64,000 nucleotides of DNA, from positions 30,295-94,294 of the forward strand of contig NZ_BARF01000107.1 in assembly GCF_000367365.1 (NCBI RefSeq), in the 5' to 3' direction. This stretch comes from Streptomyces prunicolor NBRC 13075. GTDB lineage: Bacteria > Actinomycetota > Actinomycetes > Streptomycetales > Streptomycetaceae. The notes beneath the pieces are model-generated. The model saw nothing but the letters and a program-made list of their open reading frames with translations. It was not told the DNA's origin and ran no database searches. This document shows, in pieces, positions 1 through 10,745 of this stretch. Position 1 is the stretch's first letter, and the number at the start of each line of letters is the position of its first letter. The position numbers and the translations under genes are program-made.

Positions 1-2746
1 CGGAGAGGACGTTGTCGCCGGTGGACTTCACGGAGCCGGCCGGGAAGGCGAAGTCGCCGCTGCCCGTGGTGGAGCTGCCCAGGAAGGTGCCGTTCAGCCA
101 GGCGGAGAACGCCTGCGCTCCTCCCCCGGAGTCCGACACCAGGTGGATGCCGGTCTCCTTGCCGGTGGCGCGGAAGCGGCCGCGGTACCAGGTGTTGCCG
201 GTGTGGAAGCCGTAGTCGTCCGCGTAGAGCACCGGCAGTGAGTTGGCGCCGGAGACGCTGTTGGTGGTCGACTTGTCGGCCACCTGCCAGCTGGTGTCGT
301 CGAAACCGGGGGACGCTTCGGGGGATTCCTCGGCGTGCTTCCAGTCGGTGAGCGTCGGCAGGTGCATCGGGGCGGCGACCGCGATCTTCCCGGTGCGGCT
401 CCCCGTGTCGGTGGAGTGGGTGCCCAACGTCCTGCCGTTCCAGGTGACTTGGGCGGCGGAGGTGAACACCTCGATGTTCTTGTCGTCGGCGTTGTCGCCG
501 GTGAGTGCCACGGTGTGGCCGCCGTGCAGGCTGGTCGCCGTGCGCAGCAGGTGGGTGCCGCGCACGAGCACCGGGCCGCTCGCCGTGTCCTGACGCCAGA
601 AGGTCTTCGCCGTGGCCTTGTCACCGAGGAGCAGGAGCAGGGGGCGCTGTCCGTCGCCGGTGATGCTGACGCGGATCAGGCCCTTGTGCGTGTAGTTGAG
701 CCGCAGGTCTCCGGTGGCCTGGTCCCAACTGGTCGCGACCGTACCGCCGTTGGCGGTCACGGTGGGTCTGGAGCCATAGCGCAGGACGGTTTCGCCGTCG
801 CTGCCCTGGTCGCCGTAGAGCACGGCGATGTCCCGGTCCCCGATGGTCGCGCTGGTCATGATCTCGGAGGTCGAGTACTGCAACTGCGCTTCGCCGAGGC
901 GGTAGTTGGCCACGATTACGTGGGAGTCGCGTCCGTCGAGGGTGATCGCGGTGCCGGGCTGCTGCGGCACGACCGGGTAGGTCGGCTCGGCGGTGGCGGC
1001 TGTCGGTACGTCGATGGCGTCGACGGCCACGTAGTTGTCCGTGGATCCCGAGCTGTGGTTCCCGGCGACGACGATCTTCAGCGTGTGTGCGCCGGGTGTC
1101 AGCCCGGTCTTCTGGAAGAGCACGGCCTGGCTCTCGCTGCCGGAGTCGTCGACCGTCGCCACCTTCGTGTCGTCGAGGTAGACGTCGGCGTTGCCGTGGT
1201 TGTTGGTCTTCGAGCCGATCCAGCGGATCGCGGTGCCGTCGAAGGGGACGGTGAGCGAGTCGCCGGCCTTGTTCGAGAACGACTCCGTGTGCTTGTAATC
1301 GCCGCCGGTGTAGCTCGTGTTGGCCACGTGCGACCACGAACCGGCGTACTGGAGCGCGGAGTCGGGGTCGTCCCAGGTGTAGGTGGTGTCATTGGTCGGC
1401 TGGGCGTTGAAGTCCAGGGAGATGTGGGTCCTGTCGACTGCCGTGGACGTGGAGTTGCCGTGCCGCAGCACGTGGAACTGCGTCTTGGTGTCGGGGTTCA
1501 TCCGGGCGGTGTCCACGACCGCGGAGTCGTCCGGCGGTGTTGCCCGGATCGCCTCGGTCTTGGTCAGCGGGGCGACCGACTGCGTGAAGTAGCCGATGAG
1601 TTTGTCCTCGTCGTACTTCGGATCGAGCTGACGCGTCTCGCGGATCGCGGCCCCGTAGTCGTACGACGTGTAGTTCTCGGGCATGCCCAGCCAGCCCCAG
1701 TTGGTGCCGCCGTACGTCATGTAGAAGCTCTGCGCGGTCGCGCCGACGGCGATGTTCTGCTTGTAGAAGACGTTGGCGAACTGGTCGTTGATGAGCTGCG
1801 CACACTTGTCGTAGCCCGGTCCGCCCCAGGGGTCGAAGGCGCCGCCCTGGAACTCCGGTGAGTACAGCGGTTTTCCGGCCGGGTGGTCGTAGCTGATGTC
1901 CGGGACGCCGTTCCACTTCGCGGGGTTGGAGCAGTCGAAGCCCTGCGGGTAGGAGTCCGGGCCGTCGACGTCCAGGGCGCCGGTACCGGAGTTGAAGGTG
2001 CCGTTGTTGTTGCCGGTGAGCGGGACCGTGATGCCGTCGGCGCGGGCCTTGTCCTCCAGGTGCTGCATGTAGGAACGGCCTGCGGTCGAGCCGTTGTAGT
2101 ACTCGTTCTCGACCTGGTAGGCGATAACTGACCCGGTGCCGTTGGTGAGTTGGTGCCGGGCGATGATCCGGTCGATCTGGGTCAGCCACTCGTCGGCGTA
2201 CTTCAGGAACCGCGGGTCGTCGCTGCGGTTGTTCTCCGCCTTGGTGGTCAGCCAGCCGGGCAGGCCGCCGCTGTCGACCTCCGCGTTGATGTACGGCGCC
2301 GGGCGGGCGATGACGTAGAGGCCGGCCTCCTGGGCCATGTCGAGCAGCTTGTCGACGTCCCGCACCCCGGTGAAGTCGTACACCCCCGGCTTTGGCGAGT
2401 GGTAGCCCCAATCGAAGTACAGGGAGGTCGAGTTGAAGCCGGCGGCCTTCATCTTCTGAAAGATGTCGCGCCACAGGTCCTGGCTGGGGAGCCGGAAGTA
2501 GTGGAACTCACCGGACCACAGATAGGTGCGTTTGCCGTCGACGAGGAAGGAGTAGCCGTCGAGAGTCACGGTGTGCGCCTGCGGACCGACGGCGGGCGGC
2601 TGCTCGCCGACGTCCTGCGCCGCCGCCGTGGCCGGCGCGGTCAGGCCGGCCGCCAGGGCGATGGTCGCGGCTGTCGCGAGGATCGCTCTCCACCAGCGAC
2701 GGCGACCGGGTCTCGCACTCTCTGAACCGTTCCGACCATCCCGCAC
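1..2746 (-). CDS. Secreted GH35 beta-galactosidase, 3' end outside window
   Basis: This enzyme should hydrolyse terminal beta-galactosides outside the cell. The GTG start is chosen because GGAGG lies five bases upstream. The first 45 residues have an Arg-rich n-region (GRRRWWRA), a hydrophobic stretch and an Ala-rich cleavage region, so it is exported by Sec or possibly Tat. The TIM barrel follows directly. It carries the GH35 acid/base motif (YQVENEY) and the nucleophile motif (SPEFQGGAFDPWG), the pattern of large fungal/actinobacterial beta-galactosidases. The later part is rich in beta-sandwich sequence, including two jelly-roll regions. About 915 codons are visible; such enzymes usually have 950 to 1000 or more residues, so only a short tail is missing. 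It stands alone, with no sugar transporter visible. Confidence 0.93.
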   Translation of the reverse strand, partial: MRDGRNGSESARPGRRRWWRAILATAATIALAAGLTAPATAAAQDVGEQPPAVGPQAHTVTLDGYSFLVDGKRTYLWSGEFHYFRLPSQDLWRDIFQKMKAAGFNSTSLYFDWGYHSPKPGVYDFTGVRDVDKLLDMAQEAGLYVIARPAPYINAEVDSGGLPGWLTTKAENNRSDDPRFLKYADEWLTQIDRIIARHQLTNGTGSVIAYQVENEYYNGSTAGRSYMQHLEDKARADGITVPLTGNNNGTFNSGTGALDVDGPDSYPQGFDCSNPAKWNGVPDISYDHPAGKPLYSPEFQGGAFDPWGGPGYDKCAQLINDQFANVFYKQNIAVGATAQSFYMTYGGTNWGWLGMPENYTSYDYGAAIRETRQLDPKYDEDKLIGYFTQSVAPLTKTEAIRATPPDDSAVVDTARMNPDTKTQFHVLRHGNSTSTAVDRTHISLDFNAQPTNDTTYTWDDPDSALQYAGSWSHVANTSYTGGDYKHTESFSNKAGDSLTVPFDGTAIRWIGSKTNNHGNADVYLDDTKVATVDDSGSESQAVLFQKTGLTPGAHTLKIVVAGNHSSGSTDNYVAVDAIDVPTAATAEPTYPVVPQQPGTAITLDGRDSHVIVANYRLGEAQLQYSTSEIMTSATIGDRDIAVLYGDQGSDGETVLRYGSRPTVTANGGTVATSWDQATGDLRLNYTHKGLIRVSITGDGQRPLLLLLGDKATAKTFWRQDTASGPVLVRGTHLLRTATSLHGGHTVALTGDNADDKNIEVFTSAAQVTWNGRTLGTHSTDTGSRTGKIAVAAPMHLPTLTDWKHAEESPEASPGFDDTSWQVADKSTTNSVSGANSLPVLYADDYGFHTGNTWYRGRFRATGKETGIHLVSDSGGGAQAFSAWLNGTFLGSSTTGSGDFAFPAGSVKSTGDNVLS

Positions 2747-3069
2747 GGCGGCCTCCAGACCGACTGGGCGAACAGCATCAAACAGACTCAGGCAAAGCCG
2801 AACAGTAAGGGGGCGTGGGCCCAACCACAATGGGTCGGAAGAACACAGTCGAGAGGTCGTCGGGTCCCGGGCTCACATCCGGGACCCGACCCGGCATCGT
2901 CAGGACAGCCAACGCCCGTTGGCCCCCGCTCCCGGTGCTCCGGTCGGCCGTCGTGTCACCCGGAGGCGGCTTGCTGGACCCGCTGTTGAGGGTCTGGTCC
3001 GGAAGGCGAAGCCGCGCCCGCTCGGACAGAGCGTCCGGGCGGGCGCGACGGGAACGGGTGGCGGTGGGG
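2747..3069. other. Intergenic stretch, no gene seen
   Basis: This 320-base stretch separates the beta-galactosidase start from the peptidase-tail fragment. It must hold the beta-galactosidase promoter, reading leftwards, but I cannot pick convincing -35 and -10 boxes. No RNA gene or repeat was recognised. Confidence 0.4.
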
Positions 3070-3375
3070 TCAGGTCGCGGTCAGCGACAGGTCGGCCGTC
3101 GTGGCGCGGCCCGGCAGCAGGATCAACTCCTTGGATGCAAAGGGGCGGCCGGCGGCCGAGGCCGTGATCCGCAGCGGGCTCGGGCGGGCGTCGAGCCAGA
3201 GGTTGTAGTGGCCGTCGGAGTCCGTGCGTACGGTGTGTACGAGGTGGCCGCAGCCGGTCGTTCCGGCGTGCGCCACCGAGCAGATCAGGACCGTGGCCGC
3301 CGCGAGCGGTGCCCCCGTGCGCTTGTCGGTGACCGTTCCGGAGAGATGACCCCAGGTCCGCGGGTTCGTGACCTT
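3070..3375 (-). pseudogene. C-terminal fragment of a secreted protein (carboxypeptidase-regulatory/CnaB-like domain)
   Basis: About 100 residues remain, reading KVTNPRTWGHLSGTVTD at the start and ending in ATTADLSLTAT. This resembles the C-terminal carboxypeptidase-regulatory-like beta-sandwich found at the end of Streptomyces S8-type secreted peptidases: a GTV-D-TG-P--GA-V motif followed by T-D--GHY-LWL. The domain has a good stop codon but no start, signal peptide or catalytic domain. Homology ends abruptly at about position 3375, where a fragment of an unrelated gene begins on the other strand. I read it as the 3' remnant of a gene cut by a rearrangement. The parent family is inferred from the domain pattern only. 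Confidence 0.6.
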
Positions 3376-3561
3376 GAGGCTGACACCACCGAGGCGAACA
3401 AGCTCTACAACGAGGCCGACGCCAAGATCTGGGCACTGGGCCACTCCATCCCGGTCTACCAGCGACCCCAGGTCCTCGCGGTCCGCTCGACCCTCGCCGA
3501 CTACGGTGCGAGCGGCCTCGCGCACGTCGACTGCACGAAGGTCGGCCGGCTGAAGAAGTGA
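3376..3561 (+). pseudogene. C-terminal fragment of a family 5 ABC substrate-binding protein
   Basis: Roughly 60 residues remain, beginning DTTEANKLYNEADAKIWALG and ending in DCTKVGRLKK. The segment YNEADAKIW...IPVYQRP is the characteristic C-terminal end of DppA/OppA-type solute-binding proteins, where the last helices and the conserved IP-Y-RP strand occur. The 5' nine-tenths of the gene is absent, and no plausible start with a lipoprotein signal exists. It meets the oppositely oriented peptidase-tail fragment head to head. A strong hairpin terminator lies 33 bases downstream of its stop and fits the end of a once-functional gene. Confidence 0.65.
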
Positions 3562-3593
3562 CCCGCCGGAGGACGGATCGGCCGGCTTCGTGC

Positions 3594-3632
3594 CGGTACG
3601 GCGGAGACCTCGGACAGGTCTCCGCCGTACCG
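3594..3632. terminator. Strong hairpin terminator
   Basis: A perfect 17-base-pair inverted repeat (arms 3594-3610 and 3616-3632, core GTACGGCGGAGACCT, loop CGGAC) lies between two convergent coding ends. There is no T-run, as is common in Streptomyces. It can serve the rightward binding-protein remnant and the leftward desulfurase gene. Confidence 0.8.
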
Positions 3633-3651
3633 CTTCAGAGGCAACGCACGG

Positions 3652-5655
<2,004 letters not shown>

Positions 5656-5657
5656 GG

Positions 5658-6596
5658 CTACCGGTAACTCGGCGCGTAGTCATGGAACTTGTCCACCTCG
5701 ACGTCGTCCAGCACGGCGAGGGCGTCCTCCGTGAGTACCGCGAGCGAGCAGTACAGGGAGATCAGGTAGGAGGCGATGGCGCTGCGGTCGATCTGCATGA
5801 AGCGCACCGACAACCCCATCCCCTGCTCCCCCGAGAGCCCGGGCTGGAACAGCCCCACCACGCCCTGGCGCGACTCGCCGGTGCGCAGCAGGATGAACTT
5901 CGTCTTCCCGTTCTCCAGCGGGACCTTGTCCGACGGGACGATCGGCAGGCCGCGCCAGGTCAGGAACTGCGAGCCGAACATGCTCACCGTGGCCGGCGGT
6001 ACACCTCGCCGGGTGCATTCCCGGCCGAACGCGGCGATCCCCTCGGGGTGGGTGAGGAAGAAGGCCGGCTGCTTCCACACCTTGGTGATGAGGGCGTCCA
6101 GGTCGTCCGGCGTCGGCGGCCCGGTCATCGTGGAGATCCGCTGCGTGTCCGCCGTGCTGGCCAGCATCCCGTACTCCGGGCTGTTGATCAGCTCGCCCTC
6201 CTGATGCTCCTTCACCGCCTCGATGGTCAGCCGCAGTTGCTGCGCGGTCTGGTTGTGCGGGCTGGAGTACAGGTCGGAGATCCGGGTGTGGAGGTCCAGG
6301 ACCGTCTGGACGGCCTTGAGCCGGTACTCCCGGGGTTCCCGCGCGTAGTCGACGAAGGTGTCCGGCAGCGGCGACTCGTCATAGTTGTCGCATTCGATGC
6401 GCACCGACTCGGGGTGAACGACCTTGTTCACCCGGTAGATGCCGGCTTCGACCGGGACCCAGGACATCAGATGCACCAGCCAGCGAGGCGTGATGGAGCT
6501 CATCTGGGGAACGGTCTTGGTGGCGTTCGCGAGGGTCCGCGCCGCGCTGTCGCTCACCGACATCGATCGCGACGGTGGATTCACAACCGTGGTCAT
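5658..6596 (-). CDS. Family 2A encapsulin nanocompartment shell protein
   Basis: This 312-residue HK97-fold protein assembles into a hollow protein shell. It matches the family 2A (SrpI-like) shells: N-terminal arm, TVPQMSSITPRWLVHLMSWVP region, an E-loop region around IYRVNKVVHPESVRI, and the C-terminal segment MGLSVRFMQIDRSAIASYLIS. No cyclic-nucleotide-binding insert is present, so it is 2A rather than 2B. An AAAGGAGA ribosome site precedes the ATG by six bases. The desulfurase cargo gene follows immediately, the standard 2A pairing. Related cargo-loaded shells have been linked to sulfur limitation and sulfur storage; this role is inferred here. No serine acetyltransferase or rhodanese gene, often found nearby, is present. 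A LysR gene is divergent. Confidence 0.95.
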   Translation of the reverse strand: MTTVVNPPSRSMSVSDSAARTLANATKTVPQMSSITPRWLVHLMSWVPVEAGIYRVNKVVHPESVRIECDNYDESPLPDTFVDYAREPREYRLKAVQTVLDLHTRISDLYSSPHNQTAQQLRLTIEAVKEHQEGELINSPEYGMLASTADTQRISTMTGPPTPDDLDALITKVWKQPAFFLTHPEGIAAFGRECTRRGVPPATVSMFGSQFLTWRGLPIVPSDKVPLENGKTKFILLRTGESRQGVVGLFQPGLSGEQGMGLSVRFMQIDRSAIASYLISLYCSLAVLTEDALAVLDDVEVDKFHDYAPSYR

Positions 6597-6781
6597 GCGG
6601 CATCTCCTTTCCGCGCCCGGGGCCGGGCACGCGTGACGGGGTGAGATCGCCGACGGTCACCGACGGGAAGGTGTGCGGCCGCGATCTCTCGCACCCACTA
6701 TCGATTCACCGTCGCAGTAGGTCCGGTAATGGTCCAATGCGTGTTTTCGAGGCTGTCATCGACGCGGTCTATGATTCGCAA

Positions 6782-7684
6782 ATGATCGACTTGAGTCGGT
6801 TGCGCGTATTGGTCGCCGTCGCCCGCGAGGGTTCGATCACGGCAGCCGCCGAGGCACTGCACTACGCGCAGCCGTCGGTGAGCCATCAACTCGCCAAGCT
6901 CGAGGCCGAGGTCGGCATGCCGCTGTTGCAGCGGATGGGGCGCGGTATCCGGCTCACGGAGGCCGGCCGGCTGCTGGTGGACCGCGCCGAGTCGATCCTC
7001 GCGCAGGTGGAGTCGGTGCACGCCGAACTGGACGAGCTGGCCGGGCTGCGCACCGGCCGGTTCCGACTGGCCGCCTTTCCCTCGGCGTTGGCCACCCTGG
7101 TGCCGCTCGCCGCCGCCCGCGTCCTGGACCGGTACCCCGGCATCGAGCTGACCTTGCGGGAGGCGGAGCCACCGGACGCGCTCAACGCCCTGCGCGAGAA
7201 CGACGTCGACGTGGCGCTGATCTTCGAGCACGGCGACCCGCCCCAGCGCGATCGCCGCGACACCACGATGACACCGCTCCTCGACGAACCGTTGTACGTG
7301 GTCACGCCGGCCGACCGCTCCTGGGACGGGTCCCGGACCGACCTGGCCACCTATGCCGACACGCGCTGGATCGCCGGGTGCGAACGCTGCCGCGAGCATC
7401 TCGTCGCGGCCTGCGGGCGGGCCGGGTTCTCGCCGATCGTCGAGTTCGAGACCGACGACTACGTCGCCGTACAGGCGCTCGTCGCGGCCGGACTCGGCGT
7501 GAGCCTGCTGCCCGGACTCACCCTCCTCGCCAACAGGCACCCCGGGGTCAGGCTCCACCGCATCGACGGCATGCGCAGACAGGTCGCTGCCGCCGTCTAC
7601 GGCAAGCCGCCCGCGTCCCAGCCCGCCCAGGTGCTCCTCGACGCCCTCGCCGCGACCCTCACCGAACCGGAGTGGCCGTCCTGA
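6782..7684 (+). CDS. LysR-family transcriptional regulator
   Basis: A 300-residue LysR protein. The N-terminal winged helix-turn-helix (MIDLSRLRVLVAVAREGSIT, then AAAEALHYAQPSVSHQLAKLE) is typical, followed by a linker helix and a substrate-binding effector domain (FRLAAFPSALATLVPLAAARV onward). I chose the ATG that begins MIDLSRL because the family starts there; an in-frame ATG 15 codons upstream is possible. It is transcribed away from the encapsulin operon with 185 bases between the starts, the usual arrangement for a LysR regulator and its target, so it is a good candidate regulator of the shell and desulfurase genes. The inducer is unknown. Confidence 0.9.
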   Translation: MIDLSRLRVLVAVAREGSITAAAEALHYAQPSVSHQLAKLEAEVGMPLLQRMGRGIRLTEAGRLLVDRAESILAQVESVHAELDELAGLRTGRFRLAAFPSALATLVPLAAARVLDRYPGIELTLREAEPPDALNALRENDVDVALIFEHGDPPQRDRRDTTMTPLLDEPLYVVTPADRSWDGSRTDLATYADTRWIAGCERCREHLVAACGRAGFSPIVEFETDDYVAVQALVAAGLGVSLLPGLTLLANRHPGVRLHRIDGMRRQVAAAVYGKPPASQPAQVLLDALAATLTEPEWPS

Positions 7685-8099
7685 CGACACACGCTGGTGC
7701 GGCCCGATTGATGCGTCGGTAGCCGCCGACGGTCAGGGGCAGAGTAAAGGGCTCGGTCACGAACAAGGCAGCTGCGTGCGTGCGTGAGTTGAGACGTCGA
7801 ACGTCTCTTGACGTCACGGGAGACACCGTCACCGATGTCGCGCTCGGCGCGGGCACGGCGGCGCCGCCAGCCGCGGTGACCGGGATGGGCCAGACCCGAC
7901 GGAAGCTTCGCCAGCGTCGTACCGATCAGCGAGCCGCGGTTTTACCGGATCGCGTACTCCGGCACCGGCGAGGACCCCACCCAACGGGTCGTATGACCGA
8001 AGCCCTGCTGGAGACCTACGAGTGCGAACGCCTCCGGCGCCCAGTTCGTCGCCACCAGCCGCGCGCAGGGCACCGTGCAGACCCCCAGCCCGACCCCAG
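7685..8099. other. Non-coding or decayed stretch
   Basis: No intact gene can be defended in these 415 bases. A six-base-pair hairpin (CGTCGG ... CCGACG) follows the LysR stop and may be a weak terminator. Open frames exist on both strands, but their translations resemble no family I know. The stretch borders a transposase remnant and is probably debris. Confidence 0.35.
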
Positions 8100-8540
8100 G
8101 GCCATGCGCGGGGCGTCGTAGCCGGCATCCAAGACGACCAGGATGTCCGCATCGCCGTCTTCCCACTGGCCGCCGTTGATGAGGTCGGTGACGACGCGGC
8201 GGACCTGGGCGGCGGTGGCCTCGGCGACGTCGCCCTCGGGACCGAGGCGGATGGCGTCCAGCAGCTGGCACCACAATGTCCGCCCGGTCTCCAGGGCGGC
8301 GAGGAACGAGTAGGGCCAGACGGGGATCATCAGATGCTGGTCCCGGCCGCGGCCGTAGGCGTGACAGAACAGCCTCTCCGCGCCGCACTCGGCCTCCGGC
8401 CGCAGCCAATTGCTCACGTCGACCGCCAGGACCAGCCGGTTGTCGGCGGCCTTGGGCTGAGGGAGCGCGGCCAGTGTCTGCCGCAGCCGGGTGGCGTCGA
8501 TACGGCCGTGGTTGAGTGCGTCGTACAACGAGGCGTTCGC
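8100..8540 (-). pseudogene. Internal fragment of a DDE-type transposase
   Basis: About 145 residues are recognisable, from ASLYDALNHGRIDATRL to VVLDAGYDAPRMA. They match the middle of a Streptomyces DDE transposase family (the NF041680-like group): the first catalytic Asp segment LVLAVDVSNWLRP, then RLFCHAYGRGRDQHLMIPVW, then the second Asp segment DILVVLDAGYD. The N-terminal 60 or so residues and the whole C-terminal half are missing, and no terminal repeats could be found. It is a dead transposase that once inserted upstream of the oxidoreductase gene. Confidence 0.7.
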
Positions 8541-8633
8541 GTCCGCGTGACAGGCCATCGCAGCGGACGAACATGCTCCGCGTGTCGGGGAGTTGCTCCC
8601 TCCGGGCTCCAGGAGGGGACCGCTGTCCCGCCG

Positions 8634-8663
8634 TTGACGTGCGTGAGTCACCCATGCTGGCAT
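8634..8663 (+). promoter_or_regulatory. Candidate promoter of a leaderless Cys leader ORF
   Basis: TTGACG and TGGCAT are separated by 18 bases and lie six bases before the ATG of the leader peptide, so the transcript would begin at or next to that ATG. No ribosome site precedes the ATG, which agrees with leaderless translation. The -10 box is a weak match. Confidence 0.4.
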
Positions 8664-8669
8664 CGCCGC

Positions 8670-8753
8670 ATGCCGCGCCACTCTTTGATCCGCCGTCGCT
8701 GCGTCGATCTCGTACGTGTCGCAGCCGCGCTCTGTCGCGCCGCCGCCCGCTGA
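8670..8753 (+). CDS. Cysteine-type leader peptide, 27 aa (leader 1)
   Basis: The predicted peptide begins MPRHSLIRRRC and continues VDLVRVAAALCRAAAR to the stop. The core RRRCVDLVR followed by ALCR is the signature shared by four other small ORFs in this window and by the peptides often annotated only as putative leader peptides in Streptomyces. It ends 104 bases before an MDR oxidoreductase gene. Two Cys codons (residues 11 and 22) could stall ribosomes when charged Cys-tRNA is scarce. The function as an attenuation sensor is inferred from the pattern; leader ORFs with Cys near their ends are known to control sulfur genes in actinobacteria. Confidence 0.72.
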   Translation: MPRHSLIRRRCVDLVRVAAALCRAAAR

Positions 8754-8857
8754 ACGGCACGCGCCTCAGGCCGAGTTCCCCACCTCTCCACCACGGGTGT
8801 GCGCCGCCGAACATGCCCGCACCCGGCAGCCGTCGAACGACCACAGAAGGACACGTC

Positions 8858-9853
8858 ATGCGCGCGATCGGATTCGACGAGAACGGCGGGCCCGAGGTGC
8901 TGCGCACCGTGGAGGTGCCGACCCCGCAGGCCGGTCCCGGAGAGGTCCTGGTCCGGGTGGCCTACGCGGGAGTGAACTACGCCGAAGTCCAGCACCGCCT
9001 GGGCGACTTCGGCCCGCCGAGCCCACTCGACATCCCCGGTACGGAGGCCTCTGGGCATGTCGCCGCGCTCGGCGAGGACGTCGGCGGGCTCGCCGTCGGG
9101 GATCCCGTCGCCGTGTACCTGCCCGACGGCGGCGGCTACGCCGAGTACGTGGTCGCCCCGGCCCGCTTCACGTTCCCGCTGCGCACCCCATGCGGCGAGA
9201 TCGACCTGCGCACCGCCGGCGGGTCCGCACTCGTCCTGCCCACGGCCTACGGCTTCCTCGCCGGAGCGGCCCGGCTCCGCCCCGGCGACAGCGTGCTGAT
9301 CCACGCGGCGGCCGGCGGCGTGGGCTCCGTGGCCGCCCAGATCGCCCGGGCACTCGGCGCGGACGCCGTGTACGGCACCGTCGGCAGCGCCGACAAGGCC
9401 GAGTACGCCAAGCGTTTCGGATACGACGCGGTCTTCCTGCGGGAGGACTTCCCCGACGCGGTGCGTGACGCGACCGACGGGCAAGGCGTGGACGTGGTCC
9501 TCGACCCGGTGGGCGGCCCCACCCGTGTCGCCAGTCTGGACGTGCTGGCCCCCTTCGGCCGTGTCGCCTTCTACGGCGAGGCCGCTCGCCACCCCGACCT
9601 GAACCTGCCGCTCCTTCCCCTCTGGAAGAACAACCGCGCGCTGACCGGCTACAACATCGGTGACGTCTCCCGACGTGCCCCCGTCCTCCTGCGAGCCCAT
9701 GCTCTGGCGGCCCTGGAACTCGTCGCCTCCGCAAGCGTGCACATCGATGTCGCCGATGTCCTTCCGCTGGCTGCCGCCGCCCGGGCGCACGAGCGGATGC
9801 AGGCGGGGCTCAACGTGGGGAAGACCCTGCTGACGGTGCGAGCGGAGGAGTGA
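8858..9853 (+). CDS. MDR-family quinone oxidoreductase-like protein
   Basis: A 331-residue NADPH-dependent reductase of the medium-chain dehydrogenase superfamily. It has the GroES-like N-terminal domain (VLVRVAYAGVNYAEVQHRLG, then DIPGTEASGHV) and the Rossmann motif AAAGGVGSVAAQIARALGA. The Cys and His ligands of zinc alcohol dehydrogenases are missing, so it is the zinc-free quinone oxidoreductase type. An AGAAGGA ribosome site precedes the ATG. It lies behind a Cys leader peptide, suggesting expression under sulfur limitation. Its substrate cannot be read from sequence. Confidence 0.88.
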   Translation: MRAIGFDENGGPEVLRTVEVPTPQAGPGEVLVRVAYAGVNYAEVQHRLGDFGPPSPLDIPGTEASGHVAALGEDVGGLAVGDPVAVYLPDGGGYAEYVVAPARFTFPLRTPCGEIDLRTAGGSALVLPTAYGFLAGAARLRPGDSVLIHAAAGGVGSVAAQIARALGADAVYGTVGSADKAEYAKRFGYDAVFLREDFPDAVRDATDGQGVDVVLDPVGGPTRVASLDVLAPFGRVAFYGEAARHPDLNLPLLPLWKNNRALTGYNIGDVSRRAPVLLRAHALAALELVASASVHIDVADVLPLAAAARAHERMQAGLNVGKTLLTVRAEE

Positions 9854-9866
9854 TCGGCCGTAGACG

Positions 9867-10745
9867 CTACGGACGCCCGGCCAGGAACGGCAGCACCACC
9901 TCGGCCACCTCGTCCGGCACCTCTTCGGCGAGGTCGTGGCCCGCGCTGAAGACATGACCGGTGACGTCGTGGGCGAAGAGCCGCATCTGGGCCTCGTTCC
10001 GGTCACCGATGAACGCGTCGCCGCCGAGCGCCAGGACCGGGATGTCCAGCTTCTTCCGTGCGGCCTGCCGGTTCTGCTCGGCGTCGACGAGCATCGCGCG
10101 GTAGATCGCCAGCATCGCGCGGATGCCGCCGGGCATCGAGTAGCAGCGCACGTATTCGTCGACGGCTTCGGGGGTGGCGGTGTCGGGGTGGCTGCGTTCG
10201 AACTTCAGCATGTACGTGATGAGTTCACGTTCGTGCCCGGCGATCAGCATCTCGGGTACGTCCGGCTGGAAGTAGAAACCCAGATGCCACAGGTGCATGC
10301 CGCCGGAGACGTTCTCCGGTGTGAGCGCCGTGTAGTCCTCGAAGCCGAATCCCGGGAACAACGCCTCGGCGAACACCAGGGCGTTGACGTGGTCGCGGTG
10401 TCGGGCGGCGAGTTGGTAGCCGATCACGGCTCCCCAGTCCTCGCCCATCACGCTGTAGGACTCATGCCCGAGGTTGCTCATCAGCGCGGCGATGTCGTCG
10501 CTCATCGTCGCGGAGTCGTATCCGTCCGCGGGACGGGCGGAGTCGCCGAGGCCACGGAGGTCGGGCACGACCACCGTGTACCGCGCCGTCAGCCTGGGGA
10601 CGAGGTGCCGCCAGTGATAGCTCGTCTTGGGTACGCCGTGCAGCAGTACGACCGCCGGGCCGGACCCGGCGGTGCGGTAGTGCAGGCTCGTTCCGTTGAC
10701 GGTGGCACGCCCTGTACGGACGGGGTCTCCGTGATGGTCGAACAT
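9867..10745 (-). CDS. Alpha/beta hydrolase, epoxide hydrolase type
   Basis: A 292-residue alpha/beta hydrolase. It has the HGVP oxyanion-hole motif (HGxP) and an Asp nucleophile in GEDWGAVIGYQLA, both characteristic of soluble epoxide hydrolases and dehalogenases, plus a C-terminal catalytic His in SAGHDLAEEVP. The lid contains Tyr residues that could activate an epoxide. The ATG is preceded by GAGGAAC and overlaps the stop of the upstream gene in TGATG, so the two are co-translated. It ends 13 bases from the convergent oxidoreductase stop. Haloalkane dehalogenase is a less likely alternative. Confidence 0.87.
   Translation of the reverse strand: MFDHHGDPVRTGRATVNGTSLHYRTAGSGPAVVLLHGVPKTSYHWRHLVPRLTARYTVVVPDLRGLGDSARPADGYDSATMSDDIAALMSNLGHESYSVMGEDWGAVIGYQLAARHRDHVNALVFAEALFPGFGFEDYTALTPENVSGGMHLWHLGFYFQPDVPEMLIAGHERELITYMLKFERSHPDTATPEAVDEYVRCYSMPGGIRAMLAIYRAMLVDAEQNRQAARKKLDIPVLALGGDAFIGDRNEAQMRLFAHDVTGHVFSAGHDLAEEVPDEVAEVVLPFLAGRP

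Noticed and set aside
335..1861. Long plus-strand open frame opposite the beta-galactosidase
   Set aside because: It is a mirror frame of a high-GC gene; the minus strand gives a clear GH35 enzyme with catalytic motifs, and the plus translation has no recognisable domain.
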